Part shown: one piece after another, positions 1 through 10,299 of the stretch
Position numbering within the stretch: position 1 is the first letter of the stretch
Layout: each line of letters opens with the position of its first letter
Origin: Deltaproteobacteria bacterium
Lineage (GTDB): Bacteria; Desulfobacterota; SM23-61
DNA length: 64,000 bases
Direction: 5' to 3'
Assembly (NCBI GenBank): GCA_016875165.1
Contig: VGSF01000008.1
Location: 1-64,000 of the forward strand
Position numbers and translations under genes: made by a program
The notes under the pieces: generated by a model
What the model was told of the DNA's origin: nothing
Database searches by the model: none
What the model saw: only the letters and a program-made list of their open reading frames with translations

Positions 1-1
1 G

Positions 2-157
2 GAAAAAGGGAAATTTCACCCGAAACTTGAGAAAAAAGCGGCCCTGGTGGCCATACGGAAGCTCAGAAAGAGAGATGTGAAAAAAATACTAACCTCCAGA
101 AGCGAAGAAGCAAAAAAGAAAAAGCCCCCAAAGCGTAAGACAAAAGCAAACAAATGA
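2..157 (+). CDS. C-terminal end of a protein truncated by the window edge, Lys/Arg-rich tail
   Basis: Open frame from base 2 to TGA at 155-157: EKGKFHPKLEKKAALVAIRKLRKRDVKKILTSRSEEAKKKKPPKRKTKANK*. Confidence 0.5.
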   Translation, partial: EKGKFHPKLEKKAALVAIRKLRKRDVKKILTSRSEEAKKKKPPKRKTKANK

Positions 158-322
158 TCTCGTAAAAAGTCTAAAAATACGCTTTTCGGTCAGTCCGGGA
201 AGCTTGTCCTCGTGAAAGCGGGGAGTTCGTAATAATTGTTTTTTAAACTCTGAGTCCTCTGTGGCTAATTTAATTGTATAGATTTTTTTTGGACACGGAT
301 GTACACAGATTATCATAATAAA

Positions 323-511
323 GAGGCAATTTAAAAATCCCCAAGATTGCTAATTATGAAATGCCTTTAAAATCAACTACTTATTCATTTTGGACTTCGT
401 GATCAACCCAAAATCATTGGGTTGATCGAACTGAAAAGGATTTTTCGAAAGGCTATATTTGTGTATAATTACAAGGAGTTAGGAGGCATTCCATAATTCT
501 TAAATTGCCTC
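323..511. mobile_element. 189-bp MITE-like element nested in a D-family repeat
   Basis: Ends GAGGCAATTTAA / TTAAATTGCCTC are perfect 12-bp inverted repeats; both flanks are AATAAA (6-bp direct repeat); flanking sequence matches the uninterrupted repeat at 14.83-14.94 kb. Confidence 0.7.
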
Positions 512-575
512 AATAAACTAAAAAGAAAATAATTATCTGCGGTTAGCTGCATAAATCTGCGTCCTATTAAATTTT

Positions 576-729
576 GCTAAACTCGTAGAAAGTCCTATTC
601 TTGTCATTGCGAGGAGTTCCACATTGGCGGGACGACGAAGCAATCTCGTATTTTCGGGCACTTAAAAAAACGAGATTGCTTCGCTGGCGCTCGCAATGAC
701 ACTTTCGCGATTTTTTACGGGATCATCAA
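576..729. repeat. Repeat family A (outer CTCGTAAAAAGTC ends, inner GTCATTGCGAG palindrome)
   Basis: Long imperfect palindrome also present near 1575, 21995, 25514, 51369 and 54536. Confidence 0.85.
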
Positions 730-738
730 ATTTTAGCT

Positions 739-1458
739 ATGAAAGAAAAAATCATCGGTATTCTGGGTGGTATGGGCCCGGAAGCAACGCTTTACATGTT
801 TGGGAGGATCCTGGCGAATACCCCGGCTTCCAAGGATCAGGAGCACCTCAGAGTGATAATCGATAACAACCCCAAAATCCCTGAAAGATTACCAGCCATA
901 CTTGGAGCGGGAGAAAATCCTGTCCCCATGATGGTGGAAAGCGCTTTATCTCTAAAAAGGGCCGGAGTTGATTTTATTGTAATTCCTTGTGTTTCTGCCC
1001 ACTTCTTTCTTAAAGAGCTTAAACAAGACATTAATATCCCCATTCTTTCCATTGTGGATAAGACCGCCGAATACGTAAAATTTGCCCATCCAAATATAAA
1101 AACCATCGGGCTTCTGGCAGCTGAAGGAGCTATTCGCGGTGAACTATTCCAGGATAGATTCGGAAGGGAGGCAATTAAAGTTTTGCTTCCAGAAGCCGCC
1201 GATTTGCAAAAACTCATGGCGGCCATCTTCCGCATTAAAAATACGAAAGCAGGACTCGACCGAAAAATAATAAAAGAGGAATTGATAGAAATTTCTTACC
1301 GACTCATTAACAGGGGAGCTGAAGGAATCGTTGTCGGATGCACCGAAGTATCAATTGTTGTCGGCCCTGGCGATTTAAAAGTGCCCATTTTCGACGTCTT
1401 AACAATTTTAGCCCGCGCGGCAATAGAAGAAGCAGGGATAAAGCCATGCGGGACTTGA
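739..1458 (+). CDS. Aspartate/glutamate racemase family protein
   Basis: IGILGGMGPEAT N-terminus, Cys motifs PCVSAHFF and VGCTE. Confidence 0.9.
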   Translation: MKEKIIGILGGMGPEATLYMFGRILANTPASKDQEHLRVIIDNNPKIPERLPAILGAGENPVPMMVESALSLKRAGVDFIVIPCVSAHFFLKELKQDINIPILSIVDKTAEYVKFAHPNIKTIGLLAAEGAIRGELFQDRFGREAIKVLLPEAADLQKLMAAIFRIKNTKAGLDRKIIKEELIEISYRLINRGAEGIVVGCTEVSIVVGPGDLKVPIFDVLTILARAAIEEAGIKPCGT

Positions 1459-1574
1459 AATTTTTATTTACTTACAAAACGGGCGTGAGTAAATATTTTT
1501 TAACTTTGCATAAGTTTACATAATACATCTTATCGGGCCTTATTTGGAAATTGATAATTTTGCCGTACCTGAGG

Positions 1575-1735
1575 TTGATGAACTCGTAAAAAGCCCTGTT
1601 CCTGTCATTGCGAGAAGTTCCGCATTGGCGGGACGACGAGGCAATCTTGTATTTTTGTTTTCGGGCACTTATAAAAACGAGATTGCTTCGCTGGCGCTCG
1701 CAATGACCCTTTCGCGACTTTTTACGAGATCATTA
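1575..1735. repeat. Repeat family A
   Basis: gatgaactcgtaaaaagccc...cattgcgag...ctcgcaatgac...gactttttacgagatcatt. Confidence 0.85.
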
Positions 1736-1749
1736 TTTGGCGCTAAATA

Positions 1750-2934
1750 TCAAGAATGTATTTTTCTGATAGCCCGGGCGAACCCGTCCATGGCCCCTTC
1801 GATGACTCGATCTTCCACGCAATACGCCAACCGAAAGTAACCAGGGCTTCCAAAGCCGGTCCCCGGCACAGCAAGGATGTTTTCTTTAAGAAGAGTCTGC
1901 ACAAAAAGGACATCATCTGGAACTGGGGATTTGGGAAATAAATAAAATGCCCCTTCAGGTTTGGTGAAAGAATACCCGGCATTGCCAAGGCCCTGGCAAA
2001 GGAGATCCCTTTTCCTGCGGTATTCCGATATATCCACTACCGCTCCCTGAACTCGTGGCAGAATACGCTGCATAAAAGCTGGGGCATTGACAAATCCTAA
2101 AACTCGATTGCTGAAAGTTAAACCATCGATTACCTGCTGGGTATTTTCCATGCGGGGGTTTACAGCAATAAATCCAATTCGTTCGCCGGGTAATGATAAG
2201 TCTTTGGAATAGGAAGTAATCAATAAACTATAAGGGTAAGCCTGAAGGACGCTGGGAACTTTCATCCCATCATAGACAAGTTTGCTGTATGGTTCATCCG
2301 AAAGTAAGTAAATAGGCCGACCAAATTTTTCCTTCATTCTTAGCAAAAATTCTCCTAATGCTCTCACGCTTTTCTCATCATAGAGGCGGCCAGAAGGATT
2401 ATTCGGGGAATTAATAATGATTGCTTTGGTTTTTTGGCTGATCCCGGCTTCTATCGCCATAATATTTAAAGAAAAGTCTTCATTAGTATTAACTAACTTA
2501 CCATTTCCATTGTGGTTATCGATATAAAATAAATATTCCACGAAATAAGGTTTAAGGACAATCACTTCATCCCCGGCATCCAGCAAAGTCTTCAGAGCCA
2601 CATTGAGGCCGCCTCCGGCCCCGCAGGTGATGATGATATTTTCCCATGATATTTTAATTCCGTGTTCTTGCGAAAGATAACTTCCCACTGCCTCCCGCGT
2701 TTCTCGCAAACCGGCATTGGGCATGTAAGCATGTTTGCCCGGGCGCTGATCTTCGACGATCTCCCGCATAGCCCGCTTAACTATTTCCGGCGGTTCCAGA
2801 TTGGGATTGCCCAGACTGAAATCAAAAACCTTATCCGCGCCGAATTTGCTTTTAAGCTCCAAACCCTGCTCAAACATCTTGCGGATCCAGGATGACCGCT
2901 CCATATAACCTTTGACTTTATCAGATATTGACAT
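1750..2934 (-). CDS. PLP-dependent aminotransferase, class I/II
   Basis: FSLGNPNLEPP, SPNNPSG, SYSKDLSLPGERIGF PLP-lysine region. Confidence 0.9.
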   Translation of the reverse strand: MSISDKVKGYMERSSWIRKMFEQGLELKSKFGADKVFDFSLGNPNLEPPEIVKRAMREIVEDQRPGKHAYMPNAGLRETREAVGSYLSQEHGIKISWENIIITCGAGGGLNVALKTLLDAGDEVIVLKPYFVEYLFYIDNHNGNGKLVNTNEDFSLNIMAIEAGISQKTKAIIINSPNNPSGRLYDEKSVRALGEFLLRMKEKFGRPIYLLSDEPYSKLVYDGMKVPSVLQAYPYSLLITSYSKDLSLPGERIGFIAVNPRMENTQQVIDGLTFSNRVLGFVNAPAFMQRILPRVQGAVVDISEYRRKRDLLCQGLGNAGYSFTKPEGAFYLFPKSPVPDDVLFVQTLLKENILAVPGTGFGSPGYFRLAYCVEDRVIEGAMDGFARAIRKIHS

Positions 2935-2953
2935 GCCTCCTCCTTTATAGATT

Positions 2954-4024
2954 TCAACGAAACTCGGGTAGGATTTCTTCCAGCACGCGCAAAACTTCGG
3001 CCATCTCCTGTCTCGTTCCGATAGTCATGCGCACCCCGTCCCGCAGGCCTTCCTCATCATAAAAACGGGTTAAAACTTTACGGGAAAAAAGAGCTTCATA
3101 AAATTTCACTCCCCTTCCCTTCTGCGGTTTGGGGAAAATAAAATTAGCCCGGGAAGGAATTATTCGATATCCAAGGGCAGCGGCTTCTTTGCTGAACCAG
3201 TCCCGCGTCTCGATAATCTGCCTGATATTTTTTTGGAAATATTCCTGATCTTCCAGCGCAGCCATGACCAGGGCCTGGGTCATTCTGGTAACATTGAACG
3301 GATCTTTAACTTTAAACATTTCCGAAATCAATTTTTCGTTTCCAATGGCATACCCAAAGCGCACTCCAGCCAGGGAATAAGATTTAGAAACGGTTCGGAC
3401 GATAATTACATTTGGGCAATTGCGGGCAATTTCCAAGGCGTTTTCATCGGCAAATTCAGCATAAGCTTCGTCGACCACAAAGACCCCTTTTATCTTCTGG
3501 GCCATTTGCAGGACCAGAGCTGTTGAATAGGCAAAACCAACCGGCGAATTGGGATTGGCCAGAAAAAAAACTCTCAAGCCCTCTAACAGAGGAGGCGGCT
3601 CTCCGTAAGGCTCAGCCACCGGCAAAGAAACAACCTTTGCTCCGTGGATTACTGCCAATACCCGGTACAGGGGAAAAGTGGGTTCGTAAAAACCCGCAGC
3701 CTCCCCGGGCGGGGTAAAGGTCCTAAGGATAATGTTCAAAATATCGTCGGAGCCATTGCCACAGATGATCTGACCCGGCGAAAACCCGTAAAGGGCCCCC
3801 AACTTTTGGCGCAGCTCCCAACTATCCGGATCCGGATAAAGCCGCAAGTCTTCATAGGAAAGGTTCTGAAGGATTTCTTTAACCCCGGGCGAAGGCGGAA
3901 AGGGGTTTTCATTACTATTTAATTTAATATAATTTTCCCTGGGGTCAGGCTGAAAACCTGGGACATAGCCCTTCATCGAAGCGATACAATTTCTGGCATA
4001 GTTCATGGCTCTATATTCCCTCAT
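2954..4024 (-). CDS. hisC: Histidinol-phosphate aminotransferase
   Basis: KLNSNENPFPPSPGV, NPNSPVG, RTVSKSYSLAGVRFGYAIG; ORF upstream of Met4024 is translated repeat C, so the start is moved to 4024. Confidence 0.85.
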   Translation of the reverse strand: MREYRAMNYARNCIASMKGYVPGFQPDPRENYIKLNSNENPFPPSPGVKEILQNLSYEDLRLYPDPDSWELRQKLGALYGFSPGQIICGNGSDDILNIILRTFTPPGEAAGFYEPTFPLYRVLAVIHGAKVVSLPVAEPYGEPPPLLEGLRVFFLANPNSPVGFAYSTALVLQMAQKIKGVFVVDEAYAEFADENALEIARNCPNVIIVRTVSKSYSLAGVRFGYAIGNEKLISEMFKVKDPFNVTRMTQALVMAALEDQEYFQKNIRQIIETRDWFSKEAAALGYRIIPSRANFIFPKPQKGRGVKFYEALFSRKVLTRFYDEEGLRDGVRMTIGTRQEMAEVLRVLEEILPEFR

Positions 4025-4029
4025 TTTTA

Positions 4030-4300
4030 GTAACACTTTAGCTCTTTGAAAAAAGGTGTGTTGTAAGGGCCAAGGGATTCCAAGGGCCGGGGGCCAGACC
4101 GGAACGCTTGGAATCATAAGGCGCTGATTCCTCCGCATATGGGGCGGGCAAGAACCCCCGCCTCCTCCGGAGGAAAAGGTCTTCTGTCTTCGTGGCCAAG
4201 CGGAAACCCAACCAATGTTTCCGGCGCGTTCCGCTCTAACCCCCGGCCCTCAACTAAGGCTTTTATACCATTTTTTTAAAATCGCTAAACTGATACGAAT
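4030..4300. repeat. Repeat family C, full length
   Basis: TAACACTTTAGCTCTTTGAAAAAAGG...AAATCGCTAAACTGATAC; reverse-oriented near-identical copy at 13953-14219, deleted copies near 44886 and 54787. Confidence 0.85.
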
Positions 4301-4435
4301 TTTTTAATTTTACCTATGCTTATCAGTGGTTACCTGTGTCTTAATTTTTTTTAAAATATTTCTTTATATCTCTGCGATCTCTGTGGTGAATAAATTTTGG
4401 TTGTAGCTCTGCCGTGCTGTGATGAATGAACCACA

Positions 4436-5737
4436 TTATCCCATGAAGCGAGCGGGAAGGAAAAGAGCAATCTGGGGAAATAAAAACAATAAAAAGGCGC
4501 AGACCGCCAGCGCGATTAAAAACGGGAAAACTCCCCTGTAAATAACCCCGAAGGGTACCCTGGTAATATTCTTTACCACAAAGACGTTGATGGCCACGGG
4601 CGGAATAACCACTCCGATCATCACCGTAATGGCAATCATCACGCCGAACCATATGGGGTCGAAGCCGAGTTTTATGATTGCCGGGTAAAAGATCGGGGTA
4701 GCCAGGATCATGAATGCCAGGTCATCTATAAAAGATCCGCCCAGAAGGTAAATCAAAGCGATGATGACCATCGTCAGGTTGCGGTCCAGGGGGAGCTGGA
4801 TGATCCAGTCGGCCGCCATCATGGGGATTTTGGTCACGGCCAGAAAATGGCCCAGGATGGTAGAACCGGCGATAAGCATAAGCACCATGCAGGCCGTGCG
4901 CAGGGATTCGCCCACTGATTTTACAAATCCTTTGAAATTCAGGTCTTTTTTCACAAGGGCGAGGAGGAGAACAGCGAATGTTCCCACGCTGCCAGCCTCT
5001 GTGGGGGTAAAAAAACCTTCCATCAATCCCCCGACTACCAGGAGAAAAACGATTCCCACCATAAGGACATCCGGCAGAGAGACAATTCGTTCCTTCCAGC
5101 TTGATTTTTGACCTCTCGGGCCCAGGCCAGGGTTAATCCGGCACCATGCATAGATGGTCAGGATAAAAAGGAAGGCAATGATCAAGCCCGGAATCAAACC
5201 GGCCAGAAATAACTTGCCGATGGATTGTTCCGTAATGATGCCGAAGACAATCAGCGTAACACTAGGGGGCATAAGAATCCCCAGGGTTCCCACGGAAGCC
5301 ACAATTCCGGTAGATAGCTTTTTACTGTATCCATACCGGTCCATCTCCGGAACTGCCACACTGGCAAAGGTCGCAGCCGTGGCCGGGGAAGACCCGCAGA
5401 TGGCCTTGAAGGCTGTCGCTCCAGCCACGGTGGCCATGGCCAGACCTCCGGGAATATGGCCCAAGAATTTATAGGCGGTATCGTACAATCTCTTGGCAAT
5501 ACCGGCGTTGAAGGCGATTTGGCCCATGAAGATAAAGAGCGGGATCACCGTAAAACCATACGAAGAAAAAACGTCAAATACGTCCTTGGCCAGCAGGTTT
5601 AACGCTGCTTTAACGGAGACGATATAACTGAATCCCACAAAGCCCACCAGGGCCATGGCAAAGCCCAGCTCGATGCCGGTGAAAAAAAGGGCTAAAACCA
5701 AAAACAATCCGATGAGGCCTGTCAGGATTTCATTCAT
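4436..5737 (-). CDS. TRAP transporter large permease (DctM family)
   Basis: Multi-TM protein with DctM motifs (GICGSSPATAATFASVAVPEM, GILMPPSV). Confidence 0.92.
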   Translation of the reverse strand: MNEILTGLIGLFLVLALFFTGIELGFAMALVGFVGFSYIVSVKAALNLLAKDVFDVFSSYGFTVIPLFIFMGQIAFNAGIAKRLYDTAYKFLGHIPGGLAMATVAGATAFKAICGSSPATAATFASVAVPEMDRYGYSKKLSTGIVASVGTLGILMPPSVTLIVFGIITEQSIGKLFLAGLIPGLIIAFLFILTIYAWCRINPGLGPRGQKSSWKERIVSLPDVLMVGIVFLLVVGGLMEGFFTPTEAGSVGTFAVLLLALVKKDLNFKGFVKSVGESLRTACMVLMLIAGSTILGHFLAVTKIPMMAADWIIQLPLDRNLTMVIIALIYLLGGSFIDDLAFMILATPIFYPAIIKLGFDPIWFGVMIAITVMIGVVIPPVAINVFVVKNITRVPFGVIYRGVFPFLIALAVCAFLLFLFPQIALFLPARFMG

Positions 5738-6212
5738 ACCGATCCCTGAATACCTTTACGATGTCGGCCAGCAGCACCAGAGTCTGAACAAAACAGCAAA
5801 CGCCGATTCCGTACACAATCGGGTAAAAAGGCATTTGCAGCGTAGGCGAAACCTCTCCGGACTTTAAAAGGTCTGTTCCCATGATCATTAAATTCCAACC
5901 AATCATCAAAAACAACCCAATTCCCAGAACCCGGGTGGCGGCATGGAAAACTTTTCTTATTGGCGAAGTGAATTTTTGCACGAAAAAATCCACGTAGATG
6001 TGCCCGCGCACCCAGGAGGTGAACGGGAGGGAGAACCCGATTACCACCGCTCCGGCAAAAGCCACGATTTCAAACGTTCCTACGATCGGCTTTCCCATGG
6101 ACCGCAAGATCACATCCGTTACAGTCAATAGCATCATAAGGGTAAGCGTAATCCCGGCAGTTACGTTGGCCCATTTACTGAGCCGAAAAATAATCCCGAT
6201 TAGTCCGTTCAT
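5730..6212 (-). CDS. TRAP transporter small permease (DctQ family)
   Basis: Small 4-TM protein overlapping the DctM start. Confidence 0.9.
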   Translation of the reverse strand: MNGLIGIIFRLSKWANVTAGITLTLMMLLTVTDVILRSMGKPIVGTFEIVAFAGAVVIGFSLPFTSWVRGHIYVDFFVQKFTSPIRKVFHAATRVLGIGLFLMIGWNLMIMGTDLLKSGEVSPTLQMPFYPIVYGIGVCCFVQTLVLLADIVKVFRDRYE

Positions 6213-6248
6213 CTACTTATCTCAACTAAGGGCGAGGAGGTATTCTGG

Positions 6249-7256
6249 CTATTTCAGGTTCTCCAGGCAGAATTTCAATGCTTCTTCGCCTGGTAAATTT
6301 TTGGCCTTCATGCTGTTTACGTAATCATCGAGAATCGGCCTGGCAGCTCTGGACCATCTTTCGTTTTCTTCTCCGGAAAGAGAAATGATCTGGTTGCCCA
6401 ATTTTAATGTAAATGCCTTCCCGGATTTATCGATTTCATCCCATAATGTTCCAGTCTTCTCGATCCACTCCTGATTGACGCCTTCGATAATCCTCTGGAT
6501 TTCCGCTGGCAGCCCATTCCACTTCTCTTTGTTTATAACCACAAAGAAACCAGTGCTGTAAGAAGCTCCGAAACTCTCGGTGGTAAACTTCACAACTTCC
6601 CCCCATTTCCAGCCTTCCAGTGATTCTATGGGGGCCATTGAACCCTCGACCATTCCCCTCTTCAAAGCGTCATAAGTCTCTCCCATGGGCATGGCTACAG
6701 GAACTCCTCCGAGGGCAGACACCACTTTGGCGCTCAAACCTGTAGACCTAATTCTCGTTCCCTTGAGGTCTTCGAGCTTATGAACAGCTTTTTTCGTGTG
6801 CAAAATCCCCGGCCCGTGAGCATGCAGATAAAGAACCTGGACTTCGTCAAATTCTTTGGGTTTAAAGCGCAGAAAATATTGATTGATCAGCCTGGTGGCG
6901 GATATACCGCTCTTGTACCCCAGAGGCAAATCGATTACTTCGGTCAGAGGAAATTTCCCCCGGGTGTATCCCATAACAGACATGCCTATGTCGGAGATCC
7001 CCTTGACCACGCCGTCATAACACTTATCTGCCGGGGTTAAGGTGCCACCGGGAAATATGGTGATTTTCACCCTGCCGTTGGTCCGTTTCTCAATTTCTTT
7101 CGCCCACTCACCTGCCAGGACCGTATTTTTGTGGGGAGCCGGGAAGAAAATCGAATAAGTAAGCTCGATGGGTTTGGTCTGAGCCCAGGAAGAGGGAATG
7201 AAAAAAAACACCCCCGCCAGAGTGGCGAATAGCATAATTGAGTTCCATCGCTTCAT
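6249..7256 (-). CDS. TRAP transporter substrate-binding protein (DctP family)
   Basis: Signal peptide, GGTLTPADKCYDGVVKGISDIG, DLKGTRIRSTG; adjacent to DctQM. Confidence 0.92.
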   Translation of the reverse strand: MKRWNSIMLFATLAGVFFFIPSSWAQTKPIELTYSIFFPAPHKNTVLAGEWAKEIEKRTNGRVKITIFPGGTLTPADKCYDGVVKGISDIGMSVMGYTRGKFPLTEVIDLPLGYKSGISATRLINQYFLRFKPKEFDEVQVLYLHAHGPGILHTKKAVHKLEDLKGTRIRSTGLSAKVVSALGGVPVAMPMGETYDALKRGMVEGSMAPIESLEGWKWGEVVKFTTESFGASYSTGFFVVINKEKWNGLPAEIQRIIEGVNQEWIEKTGTLWDEIDKSGKAFTLKLGNQIISLSGEENERWSRAARPILDDYVNSMKAKNLPGEEALKFCLENLK

Positions 7257-7287
7257 CTCTTTGCCCTCCTTAATTTTTTTTTATTAG

Positions 7288-7443
7288 ATGATCTCGTAAA
7301 AAGTCGTCACTCCGGTGAAAACCGGAGTCCAGAAAAATTATAACTATTTAAAAAAACTGATTTCCGGCTGGAGTTTATCCCGATGAAAATCGGGGCCGGA
7401 ATGACATAAAGACGCATTTCCAGACTTTTTACGAATTCATCAT
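7288..7443. repeat. Repeat A-type outer ends with an inner CCGGTGAAAACCGG / CCGGAATGAC module
   Basis: gatgatctcgtaaaaagtcgtcactccggtgaaaaccggagtcc ... ggccggaatgac ... gactttttacgaattcatc. Confidence 0.8.
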
Positions 7444-7467
7444 TAAATTAACCACAGAGAAGTATGC

Positions 7468-8766
7468 TTATTTTTTCCGTCGGTCGATTACTTTGGGAGC
7501 CTTTCCTTCTGGTGGCTGCAAACTCTCGGGGGCTACCAGCTTGACTTTGGCGCTAACCCCGATGATTTCCCGGATCTTACGTTCAATCTTTGCTGAAATA
7601 TTCTGTAGAATTTTTATTTCGTCCGAAAAAACTCCTTCGTTGACTTCGACTTTCACTTCCAGGATGTCTACCCCATCAAACCTGTCGGCGATAATCTGGT
7701 AGCGCGGCTCCACCCCCTCTACTTCCAGAAGGATGGCCTCAATCTGGGAGGGAAAAACATTTACTCCTTTGATTATAAGAATATCGTCGCTTCGCCCTAA
7801 CACTTTCTTTATGCGCACCAGGGTTCGGCCGCAGGGGCAAGGGGAATAATCCAGGGAAGTAATGTCCCGGGTCCGGTAACGAACCAGGGGGAAAGCCTCT
7901 TTGCTCAGAGTGGTCAGGACTAATTCTCCTTCTGCTCCGGGGGGGAGCGCCTTGAGTGTCAAAGGGTCGATGATCTCCGGGATAAAATGATCTTCATAGA
8001 GGTGCAGCCCGTTCTTAGCCTCGCACTCCGCAGCCACTCCCGGGCCCATAACTTCGCTTACGCCGTAGTTATCAGTGGCGCTTATGAACAGGCGCTCTTC
8101 GATCTCCTTGCGCATGGGTTCCGGACATGGCTCTCCGCCGAATAGTCCGAGTCTTAAGGATAAGGTTTTGGGGTCGATTCCTTCGGTTCCCATGTAGCGG
8201 GAGAGGAGCAGGGCATAAGAGGGAGTGCTCACCAACGCCGTAGTCTTGTAATCCTGCATGATCAAAACCTGCTTATGGGTGTTGCCGGTGGACATGGGGA
8301 TCACTGAAGCCCCGATAAGCTCCGCTCCATGATGCAGACCAAAAGCTCCGGTGAAAAGGCCATATTTGAAGGTAATCTGGACTACATCGTCTTTGGTTAC
8401 CCCTCCGGCGGTGAGAACTCTGGCCGTCAGCTGACTCCAGTGATGCAGGTCATTTCTGGTATAGCCGGTAACCGTAGGTTTTCCTGTAACTCCCGAGGAA
8501 GAGTGAATGCGCACCACCTCCCGCAAAGGAAGGGCAAACATGCCGTATGGGTAACTCTGGCGCAGGTCTTCCTTAGCAGTGAGAGGAATTTGACTTAGGT
8601 CCTTGATGGACTGGATTTCCTCCGGGAAAATCTTTAACAGATCAAACCGTTTTTTATAGAAGGAAACGTTGCGGAAGATCCGGTTTAAGGTGGATTGCAA
8701 GCGCTCTAACTGGAGCTGCTCCATCTCCTCCCGTTCCATGCATTCATACTTGCGGTCCCAGATCAT
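7468..8766 (-). CDS. paaK: Phenylacetate-CoA ligase family protein (AMP-dependent)
   Basis: MIWDRKYECM start, [40 protein letters not shown]. Confidence 0.88.
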   Translation of the reverse strand: MIWDRKYECMEREEMEQLQLERLQSTLNRIFRNVSFYKKRFDLLKIFPEEIQSIKDLSQIPLTAKEDLRQSYPYGMFALPLREVVRIHSSSGVTGKPTVTGYTRNDLHHWSQLTARVLTAGGVTKDDVVQITFKYGLFTGAFGLHHGAELIGASVIPMSTGNTHKQVLIMQDYKTTALVSTPSYALLLSRYMGTEGIDPKTLSLRLGLFGGEPCPEPMRKEIEERLFISATDNYGVSEVMGPGVAAECEAKNGLHLYEDHFIPEIIDPLTLKALPPGAEGELVLTTLSKEAFPLVRYRTRDITSLDYSPCPCGRTLVRIKKVLGRSDDILIIKGVNVFPSQIEAILLEVEGVEPRYQIIADRFDGVDILEVKVEVNEGVFSDEIKILQNISAKIERKIREIIGVSAKVKLVAPESLQPPEGKAPKVIDRRKK

Positions 8767-9518
8767 ATCTTCCCCCCCTTCACTCCCTCCCATACCTCCC
8801 GGTATTCTTTGCCCAGATAAGCCCGTTGCACCTCTTTGTTATTCAACAGATCGTGCGTTTCGCCTTCGAGGATGATCCGGCCAGTCTCGATAACATAACC
8901 CCGGTCGGCAACTTTCAAAGCGGCGTTGGCATTCTGTTCCACCAAAAGGATAGTTGTGGCCCGGTCCCGCAAGGCCTGGATAGTTTTGAAAATGTCGGTC
9001 ACAATCTTGGGCGCCAGGCCCATCGATGGTTCATCCAAAAGAAGAAGTTTGGGCCGGGCCATCAGGGTCCGTCCGATAGCTACCATCTGCTGCTCTCCCC
9101 CGGAGAGAGTTCCGGCGCGTTGTTTCGCCCTTTCTTTCAAGATGGGAAAGAGCTCGAAGATGGAATCCATATCCTGCAGCACATTTTTTTTCCCTGCTCC
9201 TTTGAGCCGGACATAAGCGCCAAGGATAAGATTGTCCATCACGGTAAGCGGAGCAAAAATTTGCCGGCCTTCGGGAACCTGGCCAACTCCCAGGCGCAGA
9301 ATATGTTCGGCCGGTAATCCGGTGATATTCTGACCGCTGAACAATAACCTGCCTTTTGCCGGAGGGTGGATCCCGGATATGATTTTCAACAGGGTCGTCT
9401 TTCCCGCCCCGTTGGCCCCTAAAAGGGTGACGATCTCTCCGGGACTGACGTGGATGGACACATTCCGCAAGGCCTGGATGGCCCCGTAAAAGGCGCTGAT
9501 GCTCTCTACCCTAAGCAT
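8763..9518 (-). CDS. livF: Branched-chain amino acid-type ABC transporter ATPase
   Basis: GANGAGKTT, LSGGEQQMVAIGRTLM, LLLDEPSMGLAP; Met9518 preferred over the longer ORF. Confidence 0.92.
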   Translation of the reverse strand: MLRVESISAFYGAIQALRNVSIHVSPGEIVTLLGANGAGKTTLLKIISGIHPPAKGRLLFSGQNITGLPAEHILRLGVGQVPEGRQIFAPLTVMDNLILGAYVRLKGAGKKNVLQDMDSIFELFPILKERAKQRAGTLSGGEQQMVAIGRTLMARPKLLLLDEPSMGLAPKIVTDIFKTIQALRDRATTILLVEQNANAALKVADRGYVIETGRIILEGETHDLLNNKEVQRAYLGKEYREVWEGVKGGKI

Positions 9519-10287
9519 TACCCGCCTCCTCGCCAAGATAGGCGGCAATGACTTCAGGGGTCCGCTGGACGTCCCGGGGTGAGCCTTCAGCGATCTTTTT
9601 TCCGTAATTGAGGACGAGCACTTCATCCGAAATTTCCATGACCAGGCTCATATCATGTTCCACGAGCATTATTGTAATTCCCCGGTCGCGGATGCGCAGG
9701 ATTGTTTCAGAGAGTTTGACGGTCTCGCGCGTGTTCAAGCCGGCAGCCGGCTCATCGAGTAGAAGAAGCTTGGGCTGGGTGGCCAGGGCGCGGGCAATTT
9801 CCAACAATTTCTGCTCCCCCAGGGGAAGAGCTGAGGCGCTGAGCATCGCTCGATCCTCCAGCCCCATGAAGCGGAGTTCTTGCAAGGCATTTTCCCTAAT
9901 CTCTTTCTCCTCCCTGCGCATCCGGGGAAGACGAAGACCTGCGCTAAAAATACCCGAAGCAGTCTTTCCGTGTCTGCCCAGCATGACATTTTCCAGGACG
10001 GTCATGTTGCCGAATAGCTCTAAATGCTGAAAGGTCCGGGATATTCCTAAACGGGCAATTACATGGGGTTTTAGACCGTTCAATGATCTTCCGGCAAACT
10101 CCAATATTCCACCGGTAGGAGGAATAACCCCCGTAATCATGTTAAAAAGGGTGGTCTTCCCTGCCCCGTTCGGACCGATCACGGATTTCACTTTTCCTTC
10201 GGGCACAATAAAATCCAAAAAATCGATGGCCCGCAAACCGCCGAAAAATTTATGCAACCCCTTTCCTTTGAGCATTCCTCCGTCCAT
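9511..10287 (-). CDS. livG: Branched-chain amino acid-type ABC transporter ATPase
   Basis: GPNGAGKTTLFNMITG, LPLGEQKLLEIARAL, DEPAAGLN. Confidence 0.92.
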   Translation of the reverse strand: MDGGMLKGKGLHKFFGGLRAIDFLDFIVPEGKVKSVIGPNGAGKTTLFNMITGVIPPTGGILEFAGRSLNGLKPHVIARLGISRTFQHLELFGNMTVLENVMLGRHGKTASGIFSAGLRLPRMRREEKEIRENALQELRFMGLEDRAMLSASALPLGEQKLLEIARALATQPKLLLLDEPAAGLNTRETVKLSETILRIRDRGITIMLVEHDMSLVMEISDEVLVLNYGKKIAEGSPRDVQRTPEVIAAYLGEEAGNA

Positions 10288-10299
10288 GGATCCTCGAAT

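Noticed and set aside
1544-1840. 98-aa plus-strand ORF
   Set aside because: Mostly translated repeat A (SSALAGRRGNL...RSLFGAKY).
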